From NCBI GenBank assembly GCA_038501195.1, contig JBBPUQ010000009.1, positions 3,100,001 to 3,164,000 on the forward strand: a stretch of 64,000 nt of DNA, read 5' to 3'. Both the position numbers and the translations under genes were made by a program. Below are positions 11,667 through 23,912 of this stretch, piece after piece. This DNA is from Nemania diffusa (lineage: Eukaryota; Ascomycota; Sordariomycetes; Xylariales; Xylariaceae). Each line of letters begins with the position of its first letter. Within the stretch, counting starts at the first letter, position 1. The notes below the pieces were generated by a model. That model saw nothing but the letters and a program-made list of their open reading frames with translations. It ran no database searches and was not told the DNA's origin.

Positions 11667-13540
11667 ATGCAGTCTGCCGGGAAGCTCTTCTTCCTGACCA
11701 TTTTTGCGCTCTGGGGATCTCCTGCGCAGTGCAAGACCACCAAGGCAGAGCAAGATGATTCTTGTGCAGTATGTTGTTCCCACTGCTCTCCGTACTCTCT
11801 TTACCTCTTGTCCTTATCTGCACGCGGGCCTCGGCTGCAACCACCCCGTCGCGATTCCACGGCCACGTCTCTAACAACGGCCTCTACCAGTTCTCGCCCA
11901 GGTCCATCGTTAGCGATGCTTGCGTTTCCTACCAGACCCTCGAGACCCTCAACGCCAAAGTGAAGCCCGTCGTAGACGAGCTAACAAAGAACACCGACTT
12001 CTTCTCCTACTACCGTCTAAACCTCTTTAACAAGAAATGTCCTTTCTGGGACGACGAGAATGGCATGTGTGGCAACATTGCATGCGCCGTCAACACGATA
12101 GATAATGAAGAAGATATACCTAAAATCTGGAGGGCGAGCGAGCTGGGAAAACTGGAGGGCCCGTCCGCAAAGCACCCTGGAAAGAAGCTGCAGAAGGAAA
12201 AGCCAAAACGACCACTACAAGGACTCTTGGGAGAAAACGTGGGTGAAAGCTGTGTGGTAGAATACGATGACGAATGCGATGAGCGAGATTACTGTGTGCC
12301 GGAGGACGAGACCGTGAGCTCTAAGGGCGACTACGTGAGCTTAGTCCGCAACCCGGAGCGATTCACCGGTTTCGCCGGCGAGGGCGCTAAGATGGTATGG
12401 GATGCTATATATCGAGAGAACTGCTTTCAAAAATCGTCGTTCCCGCAGTCGGCCTCCCTAGGCACGTCCTCGTTACTACAGGGGCCAGCCGCCCAAGATT
12501 TCCGAAATGTCCTTCACTCCGCAGAACGACAACAAATCTATGTGCAACACCACCAAGACCCCAGCACATCATTCGCACAGACCGGTCTGGAGAACGAGGA
12601 CGAGTGCCTTGAGAAGCGTGTCTTTTACCGCGTAATCTCAGGCATGCATTCAAGCATCAGCACCCATCTCTGCTGGGACTTCCTCAATCAGACCACGGGT
12701 GAATGGCAGCCTAACCTGAAGTGCTACACTGAGAGGTTGCTTACTCACCCCGAACGTATCTCGAACCTGTACTTCAACTACGCGTTACTCACCCGCGCCG
12801 TCGCAAAACTTGGCCCCTACCTGCAAGGCTATACTTTTTGCACGGGGGAACCGGATCAGGATGCTGCCACGAAAGCTAAGGTCCTTGCTGTTACACAGGC
12901 GTCGTCGTCTGTCCCCCAGATCTTTGACGAGAGTCTGATGTTCAAGAACGGCGAAGGCCCTTCTTTGAAAGAGGACTTCCGAAACCGCTTCCGGAATGTG
13001 AGCCGGATCATGGACTGCGTCGGTTGTGACAAGTGCCGGCTTTGGGGTAAGGTGCAAACTTCGGGCTATGGTACAGCACTCAAAGTGCTGTTTGAAACAG
13101 ACAACGATAGCAACGAAGTCCCAGCGCTCCATCGAACGGAACTAGTTGCATTGTTTAACACGTACGCAAGACTTAGCAGTTCAGTAGAAGCCCACCACCA
13201 GTTTCGGGCCATGGCAGAGGCTGCGAAAACGGAGGCTTCGCAGGCATTCTCGCCTATTCCAGATCGGGCAAAGAAACCACATGCTGTCAAAATATCACCC
13301 AGCCCATCAAAAGGCACTGCCCCTGCCGTGTCTAAATATCCTGCCGAGCCAGAAACTAAGTCTGCTGACGTGGAAGATAAATGGGAGGATGGCTATGATG
13401 AAGATGAAGAGGACGTGGAACCTAAAAAGCAAAGGAAGCCTGCAAATACGAATGACATGTTTTGGGCAGAGATGGACCAGGTGACGAAAGCCGTAAAAAT
13501 GGTCGTTGGTGGGTGGGTCGCGTTACCTAAAATCCTGTAA
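11667..13540 (+). CDS. ero1: ERO1, endoplasmic reticulum thiol oxidase
   Basis: ERO1 is the FAD-dependent oxidase of the ER lumen that reoxidises protein disulfide isomerase, passing electrons to oxygen. Exons are 11667-11768 and 11891-13540 (122-base intron, GTATGT donor, ACCAG acceptor), giving 583 residues. The N terminus MQSAGKLFFLTIFALWGSPAQC is a signal peptide. The shuttle disulfide Cys94-Gly-Asn-Ile-Ala-Cys99 and the active-site motif CVGCDKC (Cys410, Cys413, Cys416) are intact. Further family landmarks are RLNLFNKKCPFW, NTIDNEEDIPKIWRASELGKLEGP, VGESCVVEYDDECDERDYC, HSSISTHLCWDF and RNVSRIMDCVGC. The tail contains an acidic stretch (DEDEEDVEPKKQRK) and a hydrophobic end (VVGGWVALPKIL) that probably holds it to the membrane, as in yeast Ero1. 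The frame is open further upstream but 11667 is its first ATG and gives the signal peptide directly. The gene is convergent with USB1. Confidence 0.96.
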
Positions 13541-14370
13541 GATTGCGTATACTTGTTGTCAGCCCGAAGGTTCTTCAACTAACGGATGCCTACTCCCAGG
13601 TTTTCGATCATGATCTTTGAACTGAATCGGTTTTGGGAATTCTATATCGGACTCCCTGTAACGCCACGAACCTGGCATTTGGAGCGTCCAAGTTTCGACG
13701 AGTTGTAGAGCTATTGGTCTGTTGTCGCTTCTCTTTTATTTGCTGACTACTTGCTTGCTCGTTTGCTTGATTGAAAAACTGCATACTGGGCGCGTGTTGT
13801 GTTGCTGTATATACAAGACCGAGACTTGTGGATACAAAGTTTATAGGATTGCATCGTCTGGGATTAGATAAATCCAGACGCATCACAAGCGAACTATATT
13901 TGGTTGCTTGTAGTTGGCTTCATGCCACCTATCTAGCATAGGAGGGGAATCGATATTTACCGAGCATGAGCATTTTCGGAATGGCAAAACCCAATCAACC
14001 AGGACGGCGGAGTTTCATAGGCGTTTTGTATATTTTAATTGGCAAAGGGGCCAAAAACGCATGTTTTCAATACAGTCCATCACTTGGCTTCTTGGACTAA
14101 TGCTTTGATACTTAAGCGTATTTTCGTATACAGACTCCCCCATAATATGAAAACAATCATAACGGGGTGACGACGGGGCATCACTGTGCTATCAATAATG
14201 CATACAAACAAGCATATCTCCTACCGAACTACGTGAATAAATGAATTGTTTGTTCGCCCTATACCTGTCTATCTACATTCGAGCCCAACTGAGTCATCTA
14301 CGTTATAGATACCTAATTGTCTAGGGACTCAGCGATGACGGAAGAAAGCACGGGGCAGGGATTGTCATGC
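13541..14370. other. Convergent 3' spacer between ERO1 and USB1
   Basis: This is an 830-base AT-rich spacer holding the 3' untranslated regions of the two convergent genes. The open frames seen here (for example 13608-13886 minus) lack similarity and coding bias. No RNA gene is recognised. Confidence 0.4.
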
Positions 14371-15716
14371 TCAAACCCCGAACAAACCGCCGCCACCGCG
14401 GCCGGCCGGCCTACCCCGGGGATCAGGCAGCGCGACGTGCGTCACGACGTTGCCGATCTTGGCCTTGACGCCGTCGACGCGGACGCGCATGGCCGCCACC
14501 GCGTCTGCGAACGTCGCCGGCGGCGGGTCCTCCCCGCCGTTGCGAGACGGCACTCTACTGCTCTCGTTGGTGTCGTGTCTGGAGTGGTTGGGAATGTGGA
14601 TAGTAGAGTGGAACGCTTCGGAGGTCAGACGGCGGAGCTCTGCGCTCGGCTCTGCGAAGGACCAGGCGATGGAGATGTGGAAGGCCTTGTTGACGTCCGT
14701 GTTCGCATCTCCGCTGTCCCCGCCCGAGTCTGCGGGCGATGTGGTGTGGTCCGCGAAGGCGTAGAGGGCAGGCTGGCCGGCGGCTGTGACGAGCGCGTTG
14801 GCGCGGCGGAGGAGGGTTACTAGCTGTGGGTTTGTGGCCGCGGGGCTGCGGCTTTCAGTCTCGCCAGCGCGCGATTTTGCTGCTGCCTTTGCCGTCTTGG
14901 GGACTCGTTTGTCATCAGGTGTCGTTGTCGCGCGGGTTTCTGTGCCCGGCGGCCCGACGCGCAGCACGAGGAATGACCGTGCGGACTCGGTTGTGCGGTG
15001 CCATTCTAGGCCGAGCGGCGCGAGCTCGAAGGGCGCGATGCCGCTGTGCTGGATGCTGGATTCGAGAGAGGAGAGGAATGTGTCTTTTTGTGCGGTGCTG
15101 AGGACGATGGGCCGTGAGAGGCTTATGTGTAAGGGCTGGGGGGCGCCAAGGTCTGAGGTTAGAAAGGAGGTTATGGTTGTGGGGGTTGAGGGGGTTGATG
15201 ATGAGGTGAGTTTGGATTGAAGGGTTGAGAGGAGCGTGGTGAGAGTTGTTTGCTCTGTTGGTGTTGGGTGCCCTGTTGTTGGTTAGTTCATCAGATATCA
15301 TCTTCTATATTATAGAATTCATATTGAGAAGTGTATACTCAAACAAGGATTTATAGAAGCGTTGAAGCAGATTTACTCAAGGATGTAAAGACTTAAAGTG
15401 AAATGAAATGCGTGTGGGATGAGATGAGATGAGACTCACACTCGACATACAAATGGCTTGGCCAATTCCCGACTTTATGGGGATTCACACGCTTGCGGCC
15501 CTGGTGCAGCGTCGGGTCATCACTCGCGCTAACCCGGACTGTTGATGCGTATAGATCGTGGAAGGCGGATGGCAGAGGTGGAAGCTCAGATTTCACGCTA
15601 GAATTAGGATTAGTTATTGTTTGGGTATCGGATGATGTTTTCTGCTTTTTCGTCCGAGGACCACTCGTCTCTTCAAGAGACTCGGATGAGTCTGATGAAT
15701 AGTCTACTAGACCCAT
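14371..15716 (-). CDS. usb1: USB1, U6 snRNA 3'-phosphodiesterase
   Basis: USB1 (Mpn1) trims the 3' oligo(U) tail of U6 snRNA in the nucleus and leaves a terminal phosphate that stabilises U6 for splicing. Exons on the minus strand are 15716-15440 and 15272-14371, joined at a split Trp codon (VE-W-HPTP), for 392 residues. The protein belongs to the 2H phosphoesterases, and both catalytic HxS motifs are present: His141-Ile-Ser143 in LHISLSRP and His291-Ile-Ser293 in FHISIAW. The N terminus has the Ser-rich acidic start [13 protein letters not shown] and the family sequence [13 protein letters not shown]. Long low-complexity inserts (Ser/Thr/Ala-rich 115-130 and the [13 protein letters not shown] to RSPAAT region) make it longer than the roughly 265-290-residue yeast and human enzymes. 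Exon 2 is very GC-rich, so the opposite strand shows open shadow frames. Confidence 0.92.
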
Positions 15717-16903
15717 TTTAATCTAACCACATGTATATGAATTGGCTATGTCTGTTGTCATAATTTTGTAAACATCAACAGCTAGAAATTACAATTAAGA
15801 TCGGCTTCAACCGAGAACGGAGAGCACAAACGATGCTGATGAGGAGGTTTGTAGTGTGAAAGCTCTTATGAGACTACCTGCTGTATGCTTTAGTGTGCTG
15901 TATGGCAGCTGTAACTTGGCGGCCCGTCCCACATACCTCGAGGAGCGGGTCCTAGCACTAAGTCTACATGTTAGAACATTCAATATCCGCAAATGCAGCC
16001 TCTCCACGCATAAAGAATTTGTATGAATGTGTATGCGCCTAGTATAAGCAATCTATTCAATTCATTATAATAAATCGAAAATGGGGAAAACATGCATTAG
16101 GTATTCGAAAGAACTTTGCACAAGTAGAAGTGGCTATTCTTAGTAGCAGTTAACAAACCGAACCATGCTCATAAACACGGATGTCGGAATACTTCGAAAA
16201 CTGCGTCAATGGACTCGTCGCTTAGAAAAGAGTTTCTCAAATTCTTAAAAGTATTCTATCTAGCAGTAGCGGCTCTTACACAGAGATTACAAAAATTGTA
16301 AATGTCTCACGTAGTTATTGATTACATGTGATATATAGGGCTGTAAATAAGTAAGCCGATAAAGATCCCTGTATTAATATTGCGTCACTAGCCCGAGTGC
16401 GGTTGAGCCTCCTGTAGATCGTTCATTCCTGTCAAGCCACTGAACACTACTTAAAACCGATCTAGATTCCAGCAATTACATCATAGCTTCTGGCCATTAC
16501 GCGTGCCTTGCAACCAGAGCCTGAAAACATGATATCCTACTGTATATACGAGATGGGTAAGGGATTGACGAATCGGATCTGGAGGAGCACAATACAGACT
16601 AGTTCTCTCCTACACTATCTAATATCTTGAGATCCTTATATGATCCCGAGATCGTCTTCTCGTCTTCATTGTCTTGGAAACCAGTTCATCCCATCAACCA
16701 ATCTCCAACTAAGGTCTCTACGTAACCATTCATCTGATTGGAAAACACCCACACCATAAATCCCAACTTTCCAACCTTAGGAAACCAGACCTACTATTCG
16801 CACCCACAAGCAACATCCCACAGCCTCAACCCTCAGGCCCCTCTCCTCCTAACCCCCAAGGCCTTCAATCATAATCCAAACCCCCTCTCCCCCCAAAAGA
16901 GCC
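15717..16903. other. Divergent spacer between USB1 and the Pal1-domain gene
   Basis: This 1.19-kb AT-rich spacer lies between two outward-facing start codons. The last ~180 bases before 16904 are C-rich and purine-poor, as expected for the leader of the Pal1-domain gene. No other gene or RNA is recognised. Confidence 0.4.
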
Positions 16904-17470
16904 ATGTCCACCCGCACCCCCCTAGAGCAAATAAAGCGCGAGACCCGCACCGCCGACCGCGCCCCCCACCTCCGCGGCCCCAACCGCCCCCAGCCCGACC
17001 AGATCGACGCCCTCGACGCCATCGGGCCCGCGTACCACCATTCAGGGCCCTACGACGCGGCCCTCGCCTCGCGCAACCGGGACGCGCGCCACGCGCCCCT
17101 CGCCGCCGTGGCCGCCAGCAACCGCGAGGCGCTCAAGGCCACGCCCGCCGCCAACGTCGCCGACGCCGTGGGCCGCGGCGTGCCGCTGCAGGGCACCGCG
17201 TCCGTGCCGCCGGGCGAGGTTGATTACCAGGGGCGGGTGATGCGCTACGAGGAGGGCGCGGACGTCATGCGCGAGGGGGACGCGGCCGGGGGCGCGTATA
17301 GGCGGTACGAGCATGTGGTGAGTTAGCTGGTTTTCTTCGTTGCAAGGGCATTGTCATATTGAGGCTAATGATCGATTTAGCAATATCACCCCGAGGACCT
17401 GAAGGGGAAGGGCGAGCCTTCGTATACGATTGAGAGGGATCTCAAAGATGGGAAGAAGAACAAAGATTAA
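16904..17470 (+). CDS. Small Pal1-domain (cell morphology) protein
   Basis: Two exons, 16904-17317 and 17381-17470, give a 167-residue protein. The central part PDQIDALDAIGPAYHHSGPYDAALASRNRD is the Pal1-domain core: an Asp-Ile/Leu-Asp segment, then Tyr/Phe-His-His-x-Gly-Pro-Tyr/Phe-Asp-Ala and an Arg-Asn. Fission-yeast Pal1 is a membrane-associated protein that acts in cell-wall integrity and cylindrical shape, and the related Ede1-binding proteins act at endocytic sites. This version is much shorter than Pal1 itself and keeps only the core plus a conserved tail (LKATPAANVADAV, PLQGTASVPPGE, YEEGADVMREG, YTIERDLKDGKK). This subtype is found widely in filamentous ascomycetes. The exact role is inferred only from the domain. 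The coding sequence is extremely GC-rich in exon 1, which gives open shadow frames on both strands. Confidence 0.75.
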
Positions 17471-17820
17471 TCGCGCGGAGCTGTGATGACGGGGTACTGG
17501 TTTAGCAGGCGTTTTCTGGCGTTATGGGTTAGATAGGAAAGCGAGGAATGGTTGCCCGCGTCTTGGGGGCAGTCCACATGTAGATAGGGGCTTGTCAAAT
17601 ATGAAACAATTCACCATCATCGTTTAATACCATCGTCGGATTTTTGACTACCTGCTATTTAGTAATACACAGCAAGGAAAGGACTCTTGCTCCTAACTCC
17701 AAAAGCCTCTCGCCCCTTTTCTAGGTGTCCCTAAGCCAAGGCAAACCCGACCTTTCCAGCGTCAGCATCTTGCAGAACAGCCCAAATAACCCATTTAGTT
17801 TGTATACTTGCAAAGCATAA
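17471..17820. other. Convergent 3' spacer between the Pal1-domain gene and CFT1
   Basis: These 350 bases are occupied by the 3' untranslated regions of two convergent genes. No further feature is seen. Confidence 0.4.
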
Positions 17821-20800
17821 TTAGAGGTATCCTAGTCCGTTGGTTCCCAGCACTTCTCTGAGCACCTCGCGCACCTCATCAACGTCGGCGAATCCGACGC
17901 GCCCCGCAATCTCGGCTTTGCGCCCAGCGCCCAGCTCGTTCCATCGTGCTAAAAGCGCGCCGTCGATGATATTGCGTCCCATACCGGCGTCAACACCCGG
18001 CGGGAACCGTCCTACGGCACCCGTTGACGCAGGAGCTCGGTAGGCTTTGGGATTGAGGCCTGCATAATGTGGGAGTGATGATAGCAGCTGTCCAGATAAG
18101 AAAGACAGGCGACGGTACTGCGGCTCAGAAAGTGGTGAGAGTGTGGCGAGGACACCAGTTGGTGAGCTGAACAGGATGGTCGATGAGGTCTGCGCGGCTG
18201 CTGGATCTCCGTTTGTCTGGTACTGGGAAAGATAGTCTGATGTCGCCGGCAGCGTTCTTGGTAGAAGCATACTGCCAGTTGGTATATGTGCGCCAGTAGA
18301 GAAAGAAGTGCGATGTAATAAGAGATGGCCTTGGAGAGATTTGGGGTCTACTAGTTGTTAGCAAGATACTAAATTTTTTAGAAATTGAATGAATAAAGAA
18401 CTCAACTCACGTTCTGGGTCGAACTGTAGAGTGTGGATGCCACCGTCTGAATCACAAGCTACGATGAGAAGTTCGGCTCCGTCAGGTAAGAACTCGATTG
18501 TGAGAACTTCCAATTTTGTTGAACTCTTCCCGAAAAGAATCATTTTGTATGGCTCTTCGGTATAACCAGTGAACCAGACTCCTTTCACGGCATCGGCCAT
18601 GAGACAGAGTCCCGTCCCCCTTAACTCACGAACTGCCGTTACATAACAATTCATATCCATGAACGCTACCGGCAACAGGGAGCCGTCTTCTTTTAGACCT
18701 CTCACCATACATTTCTGTCCTTGCGCGACCAACATGAGCCCCTGTGTGCCGATCTCGGAGATCGCTGTTACCGCGCCACGTGGAATATCTTCCTTTGCGA
18801 TAAGTTTGAGCCTCTTGTCTGTCTCTGGCCGGCCTGGCTCTGGAATAACTGCCACGATGTCATATACAAGGACTCGACCTTTGATCGGTAAATCTTCACC
18901 GCGAGAGATGGCAGTTCCGATAGCGATGAGATGTTTTCGCTCATTAGTCGACTCGGAAACTTCTAAATGTAGCGTTTCAACACACATAACTGTTTCAAAG
19001 GGGTCCATCTCAACTGTGTCGATGACCGTCCATGTCTTAGGATTAATGAGTTTCACGAGTCCATGCTCAACCGTGGGTTTCAATTGTAGGTCTTTTTCTA
19101 AATGCCATTCCTTATGATAGTCGTCATCTTTAGGTAACTCAAAAGGCTCAAGCGTGTCGCAGCCAATAACGAAAGTTCCTGACGTCGGGTGGAATGATAT
19201 GGTATGTGTGTCGATATTCAAAGGTAGTTTCCGTAGAGGCATACCAATTTCAGCGTAAGTAGTATTGCCAGCTGGGAGTTGGCAGACACGTGCTACGCCT
19301 TGCGAATCTGCGTAGATAAACCCTCGCTCGCAGCCTTCAGTGTGAAACAAGCTCATACCGCGTACACCACTACCATGGAGTTCAATGACTTTTGGGAGAG
19401 TTTTAGAAGACTTGAGAATAAAGTGTGGTGAGTCCCCAGGTAAAAAAATGGTCTTATATCCAGCAATGTGGTTGCATCGTCGCATCGGATACGTCCTTTG
19501 TCCTTCGACGTCATCCTCTATAACAATTTCTACATCCTTTGCTACCGTAGAATTCGGCAATTTCTGGAAATGGAGTGACCGAGAGAGCTCTGTGGTCGAG
19601 TCCGAAATACTTCTGAACGGTTCGTATACTGTCACGTCGTTTTTGGCATTTCGAGTCTAGAACCGATGAGCATTAGGCATAGCAGGCGGCTAGCTGGAGG
19701 ACTTACAACAAGATAAGGATAGAAAGACGTGTTGTCGCCGAGATCAGCAACTAAGATCTCTTTAAGCGTTTCTCGCGATGTTCCACGCCTCGCGGTGTAG
19801 TTTGCAGAAAGAATTGGAGGTAGGTATGACAATCCCTCAGCAACGTATAGAGGCGTCGTGAGATCAGAAAGAGCGTAGACCTTCGCCCACGTTAGTGTAC
19901 TACTATTTTTTTACCCCGAATTGACTTACGTAAAGAGCACCAGTCTTGCTTAACAAGAACATTACTATGTTCTCCCCATACTTAGACCCTTTATCGTTTG
20001 GGGTTCTTAGGAACACGCCCAATTTGTCCTCGTATAGGCAGCCTGTTATCCACCTTTTCGAGGTCAACGAGCTGTCGTCTCTTTCAAGTTCTTCTAATTC
20101 TAGATTGTTGTCCATTTTCGCAATAAATATACTTGCGTCATCCCTGACAAGCAAGATGTAAGGGTCTGCTATGCTAGCATATTCGACTCTAGGTTCTGCT
20201 CCAGTTTCCTCGTCGAGCATAGGGACTATTTGGCTAAGCCCAAAATCTATCGAGTTTGTTAGCACCTGTATAGAGACTATTGAGTGCCTTCTCACCTCCA
20301 TCATAGCAATGCACCGCAGTTTTTAGGACTTGGATTATTCTCATATGCTGACCCATTGTCCCAGCCTCAATAGTGAAGCCAGCAGCCGGGTCAAATTCAG
20401 TACCAGTTAAAGCTTCGAACCCAGCCCCTGTCAAGGCATAGACGTCAGACGTCTCGTAACCGTCTAGATCCACTTTCGACACAATCATAAATCTATCGTA
20501 TTGGGCTAAAGCTTCATAGTCAGCTCCTAAGGAAGTAGTGCCTCGATCACCTTGTAATGATTTCGGTATGGGCTTTTGCGCAGCAACTGTCCAGAATCCC
20601 CTGGCTTCGGGAAATTCGAAGCGTCCGATGACGCTAGGCTGGATAGCTCTATTTATTATCGCAATTGAGCCGGAATTCCCCCTCCCTATCGCACAAACCA
20701 GGCTGAGATCACTTGCCACGCCTTCTTGGTTCGCCTGGCCTCCATTCTTGCCGCTGGAAGTGGCGCCAAGAGCGAAGTCGCGAACCGGGGCAATGCTGAC

Positions 20801-22387
20801 GAGGGAATCGTGTATACGAAAGACGAGTTCGCCCGATCGCCCTTCATACCCACTAGTGACATTCGATACTTGCTTCGTAGGTGCCGACTCCTCCCCATAC
20901 AAGTCGTCGTCATCCTCTAAATCTTCGAGGTCTTCATCGTCCATATCGAGATCTAGAGACGCATCGTGTAGCCGATTCTTGCGCTTGTTTGATTGGCTCT
21001 GTTTTCGTGTCCAGCCAACAACTAGAGAATCAGATTCCTCACTTCCTACAAATAACGACGTTCGACCAAGTTTGGTGAGAGTTGATACACGCGTCGGGAC
21101 AATATTTCCGCCGGAATCAGGCCCGATCAATTGGACGCTTAACCCGGACACCGTCCGGCCATCGATCCTAAAGGTAATAAGCGCAAGACGGCCATCATTG
21201 AGCACCATCAGAAGTTCCCCATTCTCGGCAGATATAATTTCAATCTGGCACCCCTCTATTCTGAGCTCGAGCTCGGACTGGTCAATTAAGCTAAATGAAG
21301 TGGCTTGCTTTGAAAAGGAGTTCACACCAACGCCGTGGGTTTTGCCTGATTGGTCGATATGAATCAACTCATTCGCCCCAATCAACAAAGCACCGCCAAC
21401 TGGTGCGGGGAGTGCAAGCACGCGGAAAAGATCTTGCGGGAGCCCATTTACTGAAAGGATAGTTGTAGACGCCTTTTGCTCGAGATCGAGTGTGAAGACC
21501 ATATACGATAACTGGTCCTTCCTCCCAAGGACTGAGGACGGCGCGCAGGTCGAAGAGAGAATGCCAAATGTAGGCTCTCTATACTCATGTAGAAAGGCTA
21601 TATGCACGGGATGGATGAGGCTAGGATCAAGATTGGGCAGGCGTAGAACAAATGAAGTTGAAAATGGAGTCTCTTGATTGCTGCTAGTTCCATTTGCGAG
21701 CGTTGTAGATAGCTCTTTTACCGGGCGAGGGCCATCAAGTTCCTCATCCCAATCCTGCATATCTATGTCCTCCTCGATCGACTTAAATTGAATGATGGCA
21801 AGGCTGCGCGTCCCAAATTTCAGGGCAGCACACCTGCTTCCTGGGTCTGCAGTCAAGAAATTGACATAGTTGCTCAGCGGAGCAGCCCATGGGCTCCCTT
21901 GCAGATCTTCTTGCTCATAGTAATGGATTGAGGTGGTATAAATTGAGTGCTTTACAGGGTCCCATTCGACCATGCTTAACTTAGCATCCTTGAGGGCAAG
22001 CAGAAGAGCATCTCCCCCGGACACCGATGCCTTGGACTTGATCCTCGCCAGCCCGGTTACTGTCCCGGCGAGGGGGAACTCTGCAACGAGCACGAGTTTG
22101 GTATAGTGAGAGCGGTCGGATCGAACAAGGGCAGAATCGGCGCCGAGGAAAGAGGCCTCGAGCCCATCGTCGTCGTTGATACGCGCATCGTAGGGTTGTT
22201 CGCCGGTGGACGATTGCAACTGTGAGTTCTGGGCATTATCGATCTCGGCAGACACTGACTTGGTTGTAAAGATCTGAAGAAGAGAGGCCCTTGCGACAAC
22301 GAGGTTGTTGCTTTGCGCCGAGATGAATGGTAGGCTAATGGAGTGCGTGACAGCCGTAGGAGGCGTCAACTCCGTGTAGCACTGCAT
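17821..22387 (-). CDS. cft1: CFT1/CPSF160, cleavage and polyadenylation factor subunit
   Basis: CFT1 is the large beta-propeller scaffold of the cleavage and polyadenylation factor, which recognises mRNA 3' ends in the nucleus. Exons on the minus strand are 22387-20296, 20246-19930, 19880-19707, 19656-18411 and 18347-17821. They total 4,356 bases in frame, giving 1,451 residues, a normal length. The start MQCYTELTPPTAVTHSISLPF is the family's N terminus. An MMS1/DDB1-type N-terminal propeller, an acidic low-complexity loop (DLDMDDEDLEDLEDDDDLYGEE, near residue 490), the QIVPMLDEETGAEPRV and FLRTPNDKGSKYGENI segments, and a C-terminal CPSF-A domain follow. The C-terminal landmarks are VELHGSGVRGMSLFHTEGCERGF, LPIKGRVLVYD, PYKMILFGKS and GQLLSSLPHYAGLNPKAYR. 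All four introns have GT-AG ends and keep the frame. The 49-base first intron contains GCTAAC as branch site and reading through it shifts frame. The assignment is secure. Confidence 0.96.
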
Positions 22388-23138
22388 TTCGAATATCTTT
22401 TCAGCATTTCACTATGTATGCTATATTAGTAAAATGACGGGATCGCGACTTGTAGTGGGCGACATGTGTTGGTTGCTTTATGTACAATGATGTTGTTGAC
22501 TTCGGAGCTTGGAGCTCTACAGAGTACACACATGTGCACCTACCCTAAAACGGTTAGCAGCCCCACTAGATATACATCTATCGTGTTTACGATAATTTTG
22601 CCATGTTTAAGTGCATACATAGGTGGGGACACTCATTCTCGCTGGGCAGCACTCGCTGAATACTCAGGCTGCGCTGTTAGGTACATACATAGAAGTTATT
22701 CATCCTACCTACCTCATATACACATGGTATCATCGGTCATGATAGGAGGGAATCAGAGTACTGCCATACTTCATGAGTATGGTGAAGCTTAAATGGGACC
22801 ATCCTAACCCCCCAGATACCGAGTGTCATTATTTTGTGCCACACTAAAGTCCACCCTCAAGTCCACTAAACAAAGATGAACCGACGAGAATCAGTCCGAA
22901 GCTCTAGCATCAATATTACCAATATCATTAGTAGTTACATCTATAAAATCGAGCTATCTAGAGCTTCACTCCCTCGTTCTATCTATTTTCCCCTGACTCT
23001 ACTACTTCAACAGACGATATTGATCCCCACTACTATATTGATATACTTCTCTTGGTATCCTCATGCGATCTCTCATACTTCAACAATACCGGCATCGTCC
23101 TTGTACTGTCGTCTGCTCCCACTTTAGCCCCCCTTAAG
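22388..23138. other. Divergent spacer between CFT1 and a 2EXR/F-box-like gene
   Basis: This spacer of about 750 bases holds the CFT1 promoter and the leader of the plus-strand gene. Repeated CCTACCTACC-type words occur near 22540 and 22705. No additional gene is supported. Confidence 0.4.
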
Positions 23139-23912
23139 ATGGACTCTACTATGTCTCCGATCTCTTGTTTCCGGTTCTTCGATCTCCCGGCAGAACTGCG
23201 AACCAATGTACTGTCTAATTTGTTGATATCAAAATACGGCATCGTTCTCTACAACTGCACCATATTTGGGCCCACAGCCCATGACAGAGTGACCGTCTTA
23301 CAAATCTTTCTCGTCAACATTCAAATGTATCAGGAAGCATCTGCCATCTTTTACGGACAGAATCGCTTCATCCTAAACGGCCAGAGCCACCGTTTGCCGG
23401 GACACCTCACAAAACCAGGCGGCTTCCTCAGCTCGCAAGGACAGGATGCTCGACGGAGGGTTCAGACTCTTAACCTGTATTTGACTCGCGTTGGTGGAGA
23501 GTTCGAAAATATTCTAGAACCCGCAATCTCCGATATGGTATTATCCGGCAGCTTGCGAAGACTTAAGATATGTCTTGGGCCACCAAGCTCACGTCATCCT
23601 AGGATAACCGGACCCAATATCGACATGATGGCTAGACGACCATTTCAAGCCCTCTTGAATTTGTTGGTAGATCCAGATCTACAGCACGTCGAATTGTGTG
23701 TTTGGAAAGTTCACTGGGCTCTTTTTTGTCCATTCCACAAGAAAGTAGAAGCCACAGCCAAGGGCAAACCCCCAGAGGTGGTGGATGATCATGGTCTTGC
23801 TACAATGCGAGGCCATGAAGACTGGATTCAGCTTGACCGGGAGTCAATAGTAAATGTGCTTGGGAGCGGTGAACGGATTATGAAAATCAAAGAAGCGGAT
23901 TGTGAACACTAA
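23139..23912 (+). CDS. F-box/2EXR-like hypothetical protein
   Basis: A single exon encodes 257 residues. The N terminus SCFRFFDLPAELRTNVLSNLLISKYGIVLY has the Phe-x-x-Leu-Pro-x-Glu-Leu-Arg opening typical of the very large 2EXR/F-box-like family of filamentous ascomycetes. It is followed by HDRVTVLQIFLVNIQMYQEASAIFYGQNRF, the usual second half, where the ancestral protein contacts a Skp1-like or other partner. A predicted target-binding part follows, with Leu-rich segments (RVQTLNLYLTRVGG, LRRLKICLG, FQALLNLLVDP). The function of these proteins is not known. The frame is open further upstream to about 23052 but 23139 is its first ATG. Members are numerous, fast evolving and often accessory, which fits the position at the edge of an 8-kb gene-poor stretch. 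Confidence 0.75.
   Translation: MDSTMSPISCFRFFDLPAELRTNVLSNLLISKYGIVLYNCTIFGPTAHDRVTVLQIFLVNIQMYQEASAIFYGQNRFILNGQSHRLPGHLTKPGGFLSSQGQDARRRVQTLNLYLTRVGGEFENILEPAISDMVLSGSLRRLKICLGPPSSRHPRITGPNIDMMARRPFQALLNLLVDPDLQHVELCVWKVHWALFCPFHKKVEATAKGKPPEVVDDHGLATMRGHEDWIQLDRESIVNVLGSGERIMKIKEADCEH

Noticed and set aside
14317..14823. 168-codon plus-strand frame
   Set aside because: It lies opposite USB1 exon 2, which carries both catalytic HxS motifs. Its Arg/Val/Gly-rich content is a GC shadow.
16738..17223. 161-codon plus-strand Pro/Arg-rich frame
   Set aside because: It is an overlapping frame of the GC-rich Pal1-domain exon, and its product is low-complexity.
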